64,000 bases of DNA from Orobanche coerulescens (taxonomy: Eukaryota > Streptophyta > Magnoliopsida > Lamiales > Orobanchaceae), in NCBI GenBank assembly GCA_033398695.1, contig JAWKAU010000231.1:121001-185000 (forward strand), given 5' to 3'. The position numbers were made by a program, and so were the translations under genes. Below, in pieces: positions 52,563-64,000 of the stretch (position 1 is the stretch's first letter; each line of letters starts with the position of its first letter). Under the pieces are notes generated by a model. The model made no database searches. It was given only the letters and a program-made list of their open reading frames with translations, and was not told the origin of the DNA.

Positions 52563-54661
52563 TGTAATATCCGCAATTTTCGATTTTCGGTAAATTTCTT
52601 TTTTTCGGCCGGAGTCCATTTTGACAGCTCGCTCATGACTGTTTCGTCATTCTGAGAATGATTAATTCTACACTTTTTGACATCCGAGTTCGTTTAGGTG
52701 TCGTTTTGTTGAGTTCCGTGCTTTTTAGCGACTTTTCCGCACTTGAGTTCGATTCTTGCGAATCTCGTCCGAAACTGCTGTTTCGAGTTTCCCGCAAGTC
52801 CGTTTAACTTTGTTAGACGTGTTGTGAACTTCGGTTTGGTTATTCGATCACGTATCGTGATTTTCGGATGCTTTGGGCCATTTTCGTAATTTCCCAAAGT
52901 TTGGGGTAATTACTTTCCGTTGTCGAATTTCGAGCCTTTGGGTGGTCGGAATCGTGTGTTCTCTTAGTGCTCGGATTCGTCTTTGCGAGTACTTCGTAAC
53001 CGTATCTTCGATTTGTATTCAGGTTCGGGTTTCGGGTTCATTCGGGCCGTCGGAATTGGTCGGCGAGTCATGGCGGGCATGCTCGGGCGAGGCCCATTAC
53101 AGCCGAGTAACGTGCGTTAGTGCTCGGCCGTTACGTGCGTAAGGGCGATTCGTCGTAAGGCCACGGCGATAACGTGCGTGGCGGGCCCGATTTTAGGGCG
53201 ATGACTTCGGTTACGTCGTAAGCCTTGGCGATTCGTCGTAACCGGCGGCGATCGGCTATATAAGGCCCCTGAGACGTTTTCTCGCCATTCTTCACCTTCT
53301 TCTTCTCCTCTTCCGCAGCTGGGCGTGTTCTAAGCTTGAAGCCATGTTGTTTAACAACAAATCCATGGAGTTCTTGAGGTTATATCATCAATCATTCGTC
53401 CGATATCATCCCTTGATCCAGCGAATCAAGGTCAGATCTTTAGAACCCTACTTCTGGTAAAATTGGGGGTTTTCGCGTTTTTGTCCGATTCGTTCCGTTT
53501 TGTCGATTAATTCATGATGAATATGATTAATCTTGTTGGTATTCTTAGTTTCCCTACGGATTCATGGTATATCTCGTGGTTTTTACGGAATCGAGAGGGT
53601 TTGGTTGTGGTCCGCCCTCGTTGTTGTTTATATACGAATATACATGAATTGTAGGCGGGTTTTCGGGTGTATTCCAATTCCGTATTCATTTAGAAATGAT
53701 TGTGATTGTATTCTTCGAATCGTTAGGTTTGGTTTCGTTGGTTCCTAGCGTTCGTCGGTGACTTTCCTTTCCGTTCGTTGCGTTGTCAACATTCAAGGCA
53801 AGTATTTTTGGAAACCTTTATGCTTAACGTGGAATGGTAATGTATTTTGTGTGTGATTTGCTCACCTCGTGTTGGTCCGACGGGATCAAGGAGGGAATCC
53901 AAAGGTTTTCGTCCCGGATTCATGAGTTTGTTTAGCTAGCCAGTGCGGGAGGGTCCTTAGAGGCCTCGTGCGGGAATTTATGATATGACTCTGTTCCCAA
54001 GGCGATGCATGTGCGTGTTTTGCTTTATAATATAGCCAGTGCGGGAGGGTCCTTAGAGGCCTCGTGCGGGAATTTATGATATGACTCTGTTCCCAAGGCA
54101 AATTGTTTGTCTGTTTATTTAGGAAAAGACATGTCTGGTTTTGACTTTTGAAATTGATATTGGTGCATGTACTATGAAATGTGTAGCGATTGGTTTGCCT
54201 TGAATACTTGTACTAGCGTAATTGCTAACCCCTTTGGGGACCCGTTGTCGGGGAAATTCTTGTTATGGATTTCGGGTTATGTTCGGCCAGACGGCGGGCT
54301 ACTGGGATGGTACGAGGATGTCGGCCAAGGTTTTTGACATGTGCAATCGAGTCTTGTTAATTTCTACCGTCTCTTTTGATGTGGATGTTTTCCAAATTGT
54401 AAACTTATAGATTGTACTCGCGAGTACTTAGGCTTTTCCTTTCGGGTTGTGATTTGTCTTCGTTGGAGTTCTTGTATTTGTCGGTTGATGTTTATTATGC
54501 CGGTTGTGCAGGCGTGTTGTTTTATGTTCTTGTGGTTAACAATTGTTTCCTTGCTAACCGAGACGGTTAGTCGAGTGGTGGTTTTCTTGTGTTAGCCTGG
54601 TGGGTCCCATGTAGGGGTCCACGGCGCTGTAATACACCTTGAATATCTTGGGGGTGTTACA
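52563..54661 (+). repeat. Element F left LTR (5' LTR)
   Basis: 2099 bases, TGTAATATCCGCAATTTTCG to GGGGGTGTTACA. TATA box at 53257-53265 (TATATAAGG), preceded by palindrome-like GTTACGTGCGTAA and CGATTCGTCGTAA motifs at 53106-53250. A direct repeat of GTGCGGGAGGGTCCTTAGAG occurs at about 53943 and 54036. Pair of 58684-60738. Confidence 0.9.
53106..53265. promoter_or_regulatory. F U3 palindrome cluster and TATA box
   Basis: Imperfect palindromes (TAACGTGCGTTA, TTACGTGCGTAA, TTACGTCGTAA) ending about ten bases before TATATAAGG. The right LTR copy is 59226-59388. Confidence 0.7.
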
Positions 54662-56340
54662 GAAAATGGTATCGGAGATCTAGGTTTATGGATACCTAGG
54701 CTTGTCGGTTAATTTGGGTCTATTTGCGTTTTGTTTTGCACATTGTCACACCGCTGCCGACATCTCAGTGCATCCAGCGCTTGTAAGTTTTCCTTACTCG
54801 ATCCTCTTATTTTCTCGTATTATATTTCCACTTCTTGAACTGTGATTGCCTCTCTCGTACTTATCGTCGAGTTGTTTTTTCGATCCATCCGGTTCGTGTA
54901 CTTTTGATTCTAGTATTGCGCAGTCCTTTATCTCTCTGGAGTATGTGCGCCATTCTGGGCTTGACCGTTTGTCGTTTTGCGAGCCTTCCATCGCTAAACC
55001 TCTTAGCGTTAATTGGGATCGTTGGTGATCGAAAGATTCGAGAATTGCTCCGTGGTATATTGTGAGAGGGCTTGACTCTCTAGTCTTTTGTTGTATGATG
55101 GAATCTGTGTTTGATAATTGCGATATACTAAATGTATGTTGAGCCGAACGTACTGATGGTTTGGACACCGAGGGGTGCAGTATGATGTGAATGTTTTGAA
55201 CATTGACATGTTTCGGGAAAGGTGTCGATGGCAGAGTTTGCTGAGAAACTCACCTAGATGGTTTCGACATGTGTTCGAATCGATGTTCATTAGTTATGCT
55301 GTTAAACTTGAAGAGATAAGTTTGACATATGCTTAGAATTAGTGTTTCCGCATTGCGCTTGTTGAACTGGTGATTTTTGAATGTCGTATATGCGTGTGTT
55401 CGGGAATTGATGGTACTTGGCTAAATATTAATATTTACAACCAATGTGTTTCTATTAATAATAATACATGTGGCGTGCATGCTTGAAAATTTCTTAGGCT
55501 TGATCATATTGGGGGTTTTTTGAAAAGTGACATGAATTTGGGCGATCCAGGCTTGTATTTCCAAATTAAACCTTGTGTCGGTATTTAAAAGTTGTGTATA
55601 AAAGTGTTTAGGATATTTTATAAAATGCTACCACTGTTAAGCCCTTGTCGTGTTTGAAAGGGTCCTGAAAACGATTTTTAACTTATCGGTTTTATTTTCG
55701 AATAACTAGAGAATAGGATTTTAAAGATCAGATTAGCTTGGGGAAACCTAGGCTGTCGAGTCAAGTTGTGTTTGTTGAGTTTTGTCTCGTCGGATTTTGT
55801 CTGACTTAGTCGCATCGCGACGCGTCGTTTGAGATCAGTGGTCGTGATTAGTATCGAGGGGCGATCGTCACTTACGTGCGACCTATGGATGTTAACCCCC
55901 CTTCTTTGTGTTGTGCCTCGTGTGACACGAGTTATTTGTTTGATTAGTTGTTAAATGATGGAATCCTTCTGTGGATTTTGATTTCACGATATGTGTTTAT
56001 TAGACTCTCGTATTTGGTTTATACGAGGAGTGTAAATCCTTCTTGATGTATTTTCATGTCGCATTTTATCCATTGCGTGAGTTATTTCAAAACGGCTTTT
56101 GGTATTTTGCAAGCGAGTTTTATTTCGTAAGCGATTCCCTAAATCAAGTTTTGGCATTTTGGCCTTGAACATTTTATGACGGTTGGACAAATGAGTTTGT
56201 GAGTTTTGGAAAATATCACCGTCATTGGTCTTTTTAGAATTTTCGAAATGACGTGGGAAATCATGCTTAGCCTGGTAAATTCTTGTGAGAAGGGTTTACG
56301 GCATGTAATTTTTCTGATATGTTATGTTGTGGTCTCTGTG
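54662..56340. other. Element F internal region, left part
   Basis: Primer-site remnant at 54666-54680, then non-coding DNA. Frames up to about 120 codons exist on both strands, but none resembles gag, pol or a host protein. Confidence 0.6.
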
Positions 56341-56600
56341 AATTGTTAGCGCACGCTACGCTTTCTGACTAGCAGCGAGTACGTTGGTAGCACGCTAAGG
56401 GGAGAATAGCGCCACGCTACAGTAGTTTGAGCGATCCAGAGCTCTTTGGGTGGTCCGAAGTTCGTTAGCGCACGCTAACACTTGGGGTTAGCGCCACGCT
56501 AACGGTGTATTTTAGTCACGAGTTTTGTTTGGTGCCGTGATAGCGCACGCTAACCTTAATGATTAGCGCACGCTAATTGTGTCGATATAAATCTTGGACA
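56341..56600 (+). repeat. A-type palindrome array and TATA box inside F
   Basis: Five or six TTAGCGCACGCTAA-like palindromes (the motif of element A) at 56347-56580, followed by GATATAAATC at 56583. The arrangement copies that of an A-type U3, in plus orientation, so F's interior seems to include a piece of another LTR. Confidence 0.65.
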
Positions 56601-58683
56601 CCGGTCTAGAAGTTGCATTTTCTTCATTTTTCTTCTTCCTCCATGAGATTGAGATGTAGCGACTAGGTTTCGCATTGGGGCTGATTTTCTTCCATCGAAG
56701 GTGTTTTGGAGTATCTAGATGATTTGTAACATCATCTAATCCATTGTTCTTCGCGAATCTAGGTATTTTCTTGAATCCCTAGAGTTGACTTTTGGAGTTT
56801 TGTTCTTGATGTCGTTTTCCATCCGGTTTTGATAAACCGATCGTTGTTTTAAAGATGTTGTTAAACATATCCTAGAGATTGTATATCACTGTCTTGATTG
56901 TGAAAGATTTAATTAGTGTGTTATGATGTGTTTATGTGAATGTTGACAAGTGTGAATTAAGGCATTTTGGCCTATTGTACTTCTGAAAAACCTTGAGTAT
57001 CTTAGAAAATAAACCTCGAGACGTACTTTTAAAATGAATAATTTTCTCACAGTATTCTCAAGATGCCTACTGGCGCCACGCTATGTTTCAAAATTATTCT
57101 ACTTTGAGGATCAAAATATTTTGAGATATTCCTAATGATTTAGAAACGCATTCGCTTAGACCCGAAGGTCGAATATTGCCGAAAAGTTTTAATTTAAAGA
57201 AAGGTATCTTCATTTTTTTTTTATCAAACGCAAGATGATTTTTCTCAAAGTCTCGATGACGATGTTTATACTACTTTTTGATATATGATACTCAAGATCA
57301 GCGATGCTTGCAAATTAATTTTCAAAAGGCGGTTTTCATTTTCAAAACTTATTGTTCTTATTTGCGGTCGGGAATATATGTGTGATATTCGTACTTTCGT
57401 TACGGTGTTAACCCGGTTTGTGATTAAATTAGTGGTGTGAACGTTGAGTCGTTCGCCACACGCTTGTTGTGTTAGCCCCCTGTGAGAGGCGGGATGTTGG
57501 TGTTGAATATTGTTGCCCCGTAGTGATTTCTGCGTTATCGCTCTTGTGCGAGCTGTTAGAGCTCGGGTTGGTATGATTGTGTGCATCGGTGATTGTTCCG
57601 CGTTGTGTCTATTGCTTGTTATATTGTTACCTTGGTTCCGTTGTTGTGAGTTTCGGGGGCGAGGTCAAAGGTAATACCCGTACTATTTTGACTTCTATAT
57701 CTTCTCTTTCTCCAGTCTATCGATTCGCTCGTGTTCATTGATACCTTCTGAACTTGTTACGTACCTTGGTTTCATCATTGAGCAGTACATGTCTGGTTTT
57801 GAGTCGATCTGGTTATCGCTGCGACTTTTCCGAACTCGGTTCGACTATTGTGAACCTTGTTCGGAAGTAACATCTTTTGGTTCTAATAGTTCTTTTATTC
57901 AAAGTGGATCGGATTTTGAACTTCTGTATTTTTGGCTCTATCAACTCGTTTATGCTCGTTAACATTTCTGAACGTTCCCTATCCCTTGCTTTTGTTGATC
58001 GAACGAGGGTGGTATTGTTTGAATAACAAATGCATCGTTATGGCTTTTCAATCGCTATTCCCTTTCCTGTGGATCTTATGGGAATGCACGTCTTGCTGTT
58101 CTCACCAGGTCGTCCTGGGAGTTGTTGTTTGAATTTTATTATCCTTCGTGTTTCGAACATGAGTGTTCGATTTTTGTTGTCTCGATCGTTGTGGTTCGAT
58201 CGTTTGATTGTTCGGTTTTTGTTGATCTCGCTTCGTGATTGTTGAACGTTCAAGACTCCTTCCAAATTTCCTCATGTTTGGGAAATCAGTCTCGTTTTCG
58301 ATCTTCCAACCCTTGGGCAGTGGAATTCCGTATTTGTTCAGCGATTTGGCTCGCGTGTTGATTCATGTACCGTTAGGTTGGTCAATCATATTGATTTTCG
58401 TTCGTTGTGTTTTGCGATTGTTCGGATAATAGACTTGATTATATGATATGTTTGATGACACTTGTCACTTATTGATTTTATCATGTCTCTACCGGTGGCG
58501 TTGTGTTAGTCGTCGTGGAGCGTGTTTTCACGTCGTATATTCCTTTGCGTTGCTTGTAACGTTTCGCCGTCGGGTGCGAGTTTATGGTTTTTGTGTATCT
58601 CGTCGAGTTTTCCCGGCAGGGGATATTGCTTCTCCCTACTTATTTTAAGTTTCGGGACGAAACTTCTTTTAAGGAGGGTAGAA
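56601..58683. other. Element F internal region, right part with polypurine tract
   Basis: No coding similarity recognised. Ends with AAGTTTCGGGACGAAACTT and the polypurine tract at about 58666-58683. Confidence 0.6.
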
Positions 58684-60738
58684 TGTAATATCCGCAATTT
58701 TCGATTTTCGGTAAATTTCTTTTTTTCGGCCGGAGTCCATTTTGACAGCTCGCTCATGACTATTTCGTCATTATGAGAATGATTAATTCTACACTTTTTG
58801 ACATCCGAGTTCGTTTCGGTGTCGTTTTGTTGAGTTCCGTGCTTTTTAGCGACTTTTCCGCACTTGAGTTCGATTCTTGCGAATCTCGTCCGAAACTGCT
58901 ATTTAGAGTTTCCCACAAGTCCGTTTAACTTTGTTAGACGTGTTGTGCACTTCGGTTTGTTTATTCGATCACGTATCGTGATTTTCGGACGCTTTGGGCC
59001 ATTTTCGTAATTTCCCAAAGTTTGGGGTAATTACTTTCCATTGTCGAATTTCGAGCCTTCGGGTGGTCGGAATCGTGTGTTCTCTTAGTGCTCGGATTCG
59101 TCTTTGCGAGTACTTCGTAACCGTATCTTCGATTCGTATTCAGGTTCGGGTTTCGGGATCGTTCGGGCCGTCGGAATTGGTCCCGGCCGAGTCATGGCCG
59201 GGCATGCTCGGGCGAGCCGGCCACTGGCGAGTAGCGTGCGTTAGTGCTCGGCCGTTACGTACATAAGGGCGATTCGTCGTAAGGCCACGGCGGTAACACG
59301 TAGCGGGCGGCGGTTTAGAGCGATGACTTCGGTTACGTCGTAAGCCTTGGCGATTCGTCGTAACGTAACGGCGATCGGCTATATAAGGCCACGCAAGCGT
59401 TTTCGCCATTCTTCACCTTCTTCTTCTCCTCTTCCGGTGGCGTGTTCTAAGCTTGAAGCCATGTTGTTTAACAACAAATCCATGGAGTTCTTGAGGTTAT
59501 ATCATCAATCATTCGTCCGATATCATCCCTTGATCCAGCGAATCAAGGTTAGATCTTTAGAACCCTACTTTTGGTAAAATTGGGGGTTTTCGCGTTTTTG
59601 TCCGATTCGTTCCGTTTTGTCGATTAATTCATGATGAATATGATTAATCTTGTTGGTATTCTTAGTTTCCCTACGGATTCATGGTATATCTCGTGGTTTT
59701 TACGGAATCGCGAGGGTTTGGTTGTGGTCCGCCCTCGTTGTTGTTTATATACGAATATACATGAATCGTAGGCGGGTTTTCGGGTGTATTCCAATTCCGT
59801 ATTCATTTAGAAATGATTGTGATTGTATTCTTCGAATCGTTAGGTTCGGTTTCGTTGGTTCTTAGCGTTCGTCGGTGACTTTCCTTTCCGTTCGTTGCGT
59901 CGTCAACATTCAAGGCAAGTATTTTTGGAAACCTTTATGCTTAACGTGGAATGGTAATGTATTTTGTGTGTGATTTGCTCACCTCGTGTTGGTCCGACGG
60001 GATCAAGGAGGGAATCCAAAGGTTTTCGTCCCGGATTCATGAGTTTGTTTAGCTAGCTTGATGCGGGAGGGTCCTTAGAGGCCTCGTGCGGGAATTTATG
60101 ATATGACTCTGTTCCCAAGGCGATGCATGTGCGTGTTTTGCTTTATAATATAGCCAGTGCGGGAGGGTCCTTAGAGGCCTCGTGCGGGAATTTATGATAT
60201 GACTCTGTTCCCAAGGCAAATTGTTTGGTGTTTATTTCGGAAAAGACATGTCTGGTTTTGACTTTTGAAATTGATATTGGTGCATGTACTATGAAATCTG
60301 TAAGCGATTGGTTTGCCTTGAATACTTGTACTAGCGTAATTGCTAACCCCTTTGGGGACCCGTTGTCGGGAAATTCTTGTTATGGATTTCGAGTTATGTT
60401 CGACCAGACGAGCGGCCCAGGATGGTACGAGGATGTCGGCCAAGGTTTTTGACATGTGCAATCGAGTCTTGTTAATTTCTACCGTCTCTTTTGATGTGGA
60501 TGTTTTCCAAATTGTAAACTTATAGATTGTACTCGCGAGTACTTAGGCTTTTCCTTTCGGGTTGTGATTTGTCTTCGTTGGAGTTACTGTATTTGTCGGT
60601 TGATGTTTATTATGCCGGTCGTACCGGGCGTGTTGTTTTATGTTCTTGTGGTTAACAATTGTTTCCTTGCTAACCGAGATGGTTAGTCGAGTGGTGTTTT
60701 TCTTGTGTTAGCCTGGTGGGTCCCATGTAGGGGTCCAC
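58684..60738 (+). repeat. Element F right LTR (3' LTR), truncated by G
   Basis: Starts TGTAATATCCGCAATTTTCG and follows the left LTR to the position equivalent to 54622 (GGGGTCCAC). The last ~39 bases should be on the far side of G. It shows scattered substitutions against the left LTR, more than B's LTRs show. Confidence 0.9.
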
Positions 60739-62298
60739 TGTTCGCTTTATTTTTAACCAATCTGCAAGTGTACGGAAAATATGTAGAAAGCGGCGAGCAA
60801 GGTCGTATTCTACAGAGACTAGATATTTTTATTGTGTTGAGTATTAGATTATAGTGTTCTCGACTTTATCTAGACGATCGAAAGGTAAAATGGACGATTA
60901 ATGAAATAACATACAATAATCACAATAAATTAAAACGATTGAAAATATCCGAATGGAAGCGAATTGCAAGAGTTTAGAAAGGTAGATTCCAAGGCTAGGT
61001 TTCCGTTGATTACTAAATTTAGTCGGGATTGGTTTCAAAAGGTTCTAAGTGCGTTTCTAAAACGACGATCACAACAATATTCTAAAGTCTCTCGAGATGC
61101 ATTAAAATGTAGATTAAACAACCCATAACAACGTCTCCGTCTATTATAAATTATCTAACTCAAAAAAAATGTTCATAAGATTAGATATCATCATAGTTCA
61201 TCACCGATTTCTCAATCTCGTAATTTACTACGTCAAATACTCAAAACCTATTAATGCCATCTTCTCTCGAATTATGAGCAATTAAGTTTAACATGTAAAA
61301 ACATTGATCAAGTGTCTAAACATGAATCAAACCAAGTATTTGATAAAGAAATCACACTAGATAAATATAATTATCAATCCCTCAAAATCATAGTAAATCA
61401 ACGTACTCCCGTGCAGGAATCTAAAGAGTTTAGCCGGACATGGAATTGAAAGGAAGATAGATAATCATCATGTTCATGCTAATAAAAACAACAAAATGAA
61501 GAAAAGATAGGAAGAAGATAAAACTCGTGGTGTGTCTTGATCGATCCGGTTGAAACCTTCAAATGTTCTTGAAGTGTTCTTCAAGAATTTCTTCAAAACC
61601 TCTTCTTTTTGGAATGAAAGTCACTTGATCTTTTGTTCTCTCTCTCTAATCTCCCAATTTTCAGCATATTCCAAGTCTTGCCACATATCCTCTTTTTATA
61701 AAGCTTAAAAAACCACTTTTTCATGTTCAAATCTTTAAAAATGTCAAAAAGTGATTTTTCCACCGAAAAGTGACACGACCCGTGTCATACTGTCCTAGAA
61801 AATGCAAAAACTTTACGGGCCAATGAGACCGGTCGTGTCATTTGACACGGCCGTGTCATCTTGTCCCGAAAATGCAAAAACTTTCTGAACTGTGAAGTCG
61901 TGGTCTAGAAGCCATATCTCCCTCAATACACCTCGGAATTTAGCGTATGATATACCGTTGCGAAGCTGATTTCATGAGGAATCCATATATATATAGAACA
62001 CATCCTTATTCGAAGTAATGAATCTGGAGATTAGAAAATACGACAGGTAGTGCTTCAATCTTCATCGTTTTAGGCCTCGTTCTCTCGTTTATGCATTGCT
62101 TGATATGTATTTGGGGATTGAGACTTCGGTCTTGCTTGATAATGTCCTTAAAACACCTATAAATTCAAATAAAATATACCCAAGCGTGATCGAGTCCAAC
62201 AAACACAATATGAGTACAAACGACACAATTCTACACATTTTAGGATCTTAAAATCCGGAAAAACCTTATAAAAATATGTGTAAAAATGAGTGTTATCA
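60739..62298 (-). repeat. Element G left LTR (3' LTR)
   Basis: 1560 bases. First ~900 bases almost equal to B's LTR; the U3 part (61660-62100) is different, with only two or three GACACGG-type palindromes at 61770-61860 and a minus-strand TATA box (complement of 61691-61702). Confidence 0.9.
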
Positions 62299-63820
62299 AA
62301 ATCCCCCAAACTTGAACGTTGATCGTCCCAAGCAATGCACTTTAAAATAACCACTCTTAAGGGAACTCGTCCCTCAACATACCTCAAAGGATCATTTTGA
62401 AAATTCATCAATACGCCTCAAGAAATAAATAAGTCGAGTTCTATAAAGTATTCAAATCTCGGGGGTGCTTCCTTAACATCATAGCTAATACTTGAATAAT
62501 ACGAACCTCGCCGGTCAAGTGTATTCCCTCACTCTCAAAGTGTATAATGGGATAAGTGACGCTCAAAACTCATTCAATGAAATAAGAATCCCCATAGGCT
62601 TGCCAATCGTTTACATCTCTACCACTAGTTGTGCATGCAAATTTGGTGAATCAAAAAGGACTTTATTGGTTGTAATGTAGGCTTTTTGGTCGGGGTAGGA
62701 TAAGTATGGCTTAAAGTGACTTGACTTGAGCAAATTAGAATATTATCTCAATAATCACTTCGCTCAATTAGAAGCTCAATAATCCCTTAGAATTTGTTTC
62801 CTTTAACCCCTTGATTTTAATATCATCGCACTAAGCACTTTTGAAAGTGAGAATCACAACCTTATTCCTCCTTATTGCTCCATACATCTCGTTTCTTTTG
62901 TGTCCACGATTTTTTTTTTATGTTTTCATGTGGTGGACAACATCATCATTAAATCACACCAATCTTCCTTCAAATTTATTTTGATAAATCATTGCATTTT
63001 GAACCAACAATCTTCCCCATCGCCTCCACATATCTTTTCATTCTTTTGCCAATTTGTTCTAAGTAGCTCAAGTATAGGGACAAAAGTTTATAATGGAATG
63101 GAAAGCTCATAATGTGGCTAACAAGAAATATGCTTTAAGCTCAAATGGGCTAACTAGGGAAATAAATTTTTGGGTTGGCCAAAGGTTTGAAGGGTTGTCA
63201 ATAAAAATCGCCTAAAATCACTTTCACTAATTTGCGCACACACTTGTAGTTTGAATAAGATACGAGCAAGTTCTAGAGTCTTAAAACATGAATGGTACAC
63301 TCGACAATGAAACTTGCATATTTAAAGATGCATGAAGGCTCAAAAGCTCACAAGCTAGATTTGTTCATATTTCCAAGAGATTAAACTATTTATTCAATTT
63401 CACACCCTTTTGATTATTCTACAATTTTTCCTCTTCAAATTATCCTCGATTTGCATATCAAAATAACAAAATAAATCCGAGGTATCCAAGACAAGAGTTC
63501 ATTCTTTGAGTTTCATCCAAGTACATGATACTCAAAACACACCAAGTTCAAAAACAACAATCCACACCAAAATCCAAGCAAATCTTCACACTAAAATTCG
63601 AAAAAATAGAAACAAACAAAAAATAAAATAAACAAACAAAACAAGGTGTTAAAAAAATAAACGAACAATATAAGTATATCTTGACCCAATATCTCCCCCA
63701 AACTTGAATTAAAGAATGTACACACGAAGGGGTATAGTATTTAAGCAATAAAAACTTTAGGTTAGGAAATACTTACAACCGGTCATATTGATTGGGCGGA
63801 GGAAGTGGCCTTGTTGGACA
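62299..63820 (-). other. Element G 3' non-coding region
   Basis: The same non-coding block as B's 8578-10095, with a shorter T run and small changes. No gene. Confidence 0.7.
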
Positions 63821-63990
63821 TGCCACGTGTCACACTGCTCAGTTGCCAAAAATCGTCTGCCCACTGACCCGACCGTGTCAAATGACACGGCCCATGTCAT
63901 ACTTGCCCAGAAACTCAAAAAACGTCTGGATGGCCAACCCGACCGTGTCGAATGACACGGCCCGTGTCGTACTAGCCTGGATAGTGCGCG
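63821..63990. repeat. Internal palindrome array of G
   Basis: Two units of CCGTGTCAAATGACACGG-type palindromes with ~70-base spacing, entering directly after GGACATGCCA. Confidence 0.8.
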
Positions 63991-64000
63991 TCTGGTCTCC

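Larger units (their letters stand above)
52563..60738 (+). mobile_element. Element F: non-coding LTR retrotransposon (Tekay-type ends), plus strand
   Basis: Left LTR 52563-54661, right LTR from 58684, cut at 60738 by element G. A polypurine tract (TTTTAAGGAGGGTAGAA) precedes the right LTR, and TGGTATCGGAGATC after the left LTR is an iMet-like primer site. The internal 4 kb has no gag or pol motif in any frame. LTR ends (TGTAA...TTACA) and the AGTTTCGGGACGAAACTT motif next to the polypurine tract tie it to A and C. The five bases before it are CATAC; the matching copy should lie beyond the window. Confidence 0.88.
60739..64000 (-). mobile_element. Element G: Athila-type retrotransposon, left part only
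   Basis: LTR 60739-62298 (TGTTCGCTTTATTTT to GTGTTATCA), a relative of B's LTR with a diverged U3. Next to it is the polypurine tract (minus strand GTTTGGGGGATTTT). 62299-63825 matches B's 8578-10140, then the sequence passes directly into the palindrome array matching B's 12107 onward, so the extra ORF block is missing. The element continues beyond the window; pol would lie there. Confidence 0.88.

Noticed and set aside
59140..59409. Arg-rich minus-strand frames in F LTRs
   Set aside because: Composition follows the GC-rich palindrome cluster; frames are not kept between the two LTRs.

Overview
The window is repeat-dense nuclear DNA of a flowering plant, probably a eudicot. The evidence is a NAC-domain transcription factor gene with plant-type introns, En/Spm (CACTA) transposons, and Athila-type and Tekay-type Ty3/gypsy LTR retrotransposons. 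No species call is supportable. About nine tenths of the 64 kb is transposable element. The elements are nested and many boundaries can be read to the base.

Layout. (1) 1-27518 is a tandem segmental duplication of a NAC locus. Copy 1 (exon 1 at 357-552, exon 2 near 23006-23289) is a pseudogene. Its first intron holds element A, a minus-strand Tekay-like chromovirus at 579-22746 with target duplication ATATA. A's gag is split by element B, a minus-strand Athila-type element at 7045-19703 with target duplication GCGGG. Copy 2 (26069-27435, three exons) has an open 317-codon NAC reading frame and is the only plausible intact host gene. (2) 27519-48114 is CACTA element D on the minus strand. It has an open four-exon TnpA-like gene and a degenerate TNP2 transposase gene, and it carries element C (36424-45879, target duplication ATAAA), a Tekay-type derivative with 3.5 kb LTRs and only a gag remnant. 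(3) 48115-48694 is the continuation of NAC copy 2's downstream flank. (4) 48695-52562 is a second CACTA copy, E, with a broken TnpA gene, cut by element F (52563-60738, plus strand, no recognisable coding capacity). F's 3' LTR is cut by element G (60739 to the window end), an Athila-type relative of B.

How the parts relate. B and G belong to one broad family; G lacks the extra 3' ORF that B has. A, C and F share the same LTR ends, tRNA-iMet-like primer sites and a conserved motif next to the polypurine tract, so C and F may depend on an A-like autonomous partner. D has a usable TnpA but a TNP2 with several stops, so it would need TNP2 from elsewhere.

The most interesting signals are: (a) a short hairpin module repeated in D and E that has tRNA-like internal A and B boxes, a seven-base T-loop and a terminal T run; (b) arrays of short, family-specific palindromes just upstream of TATA boxes in all LTR families seen here and also in the CACTA element; (c) an outward-facing promoter-like region with a spliced-leader-like exon in D; (d) recurrent small differences between paired repeats at CAG/CTG sites, which may be consensus errors at methylated cytosines and which would affect how frameshifts are read.
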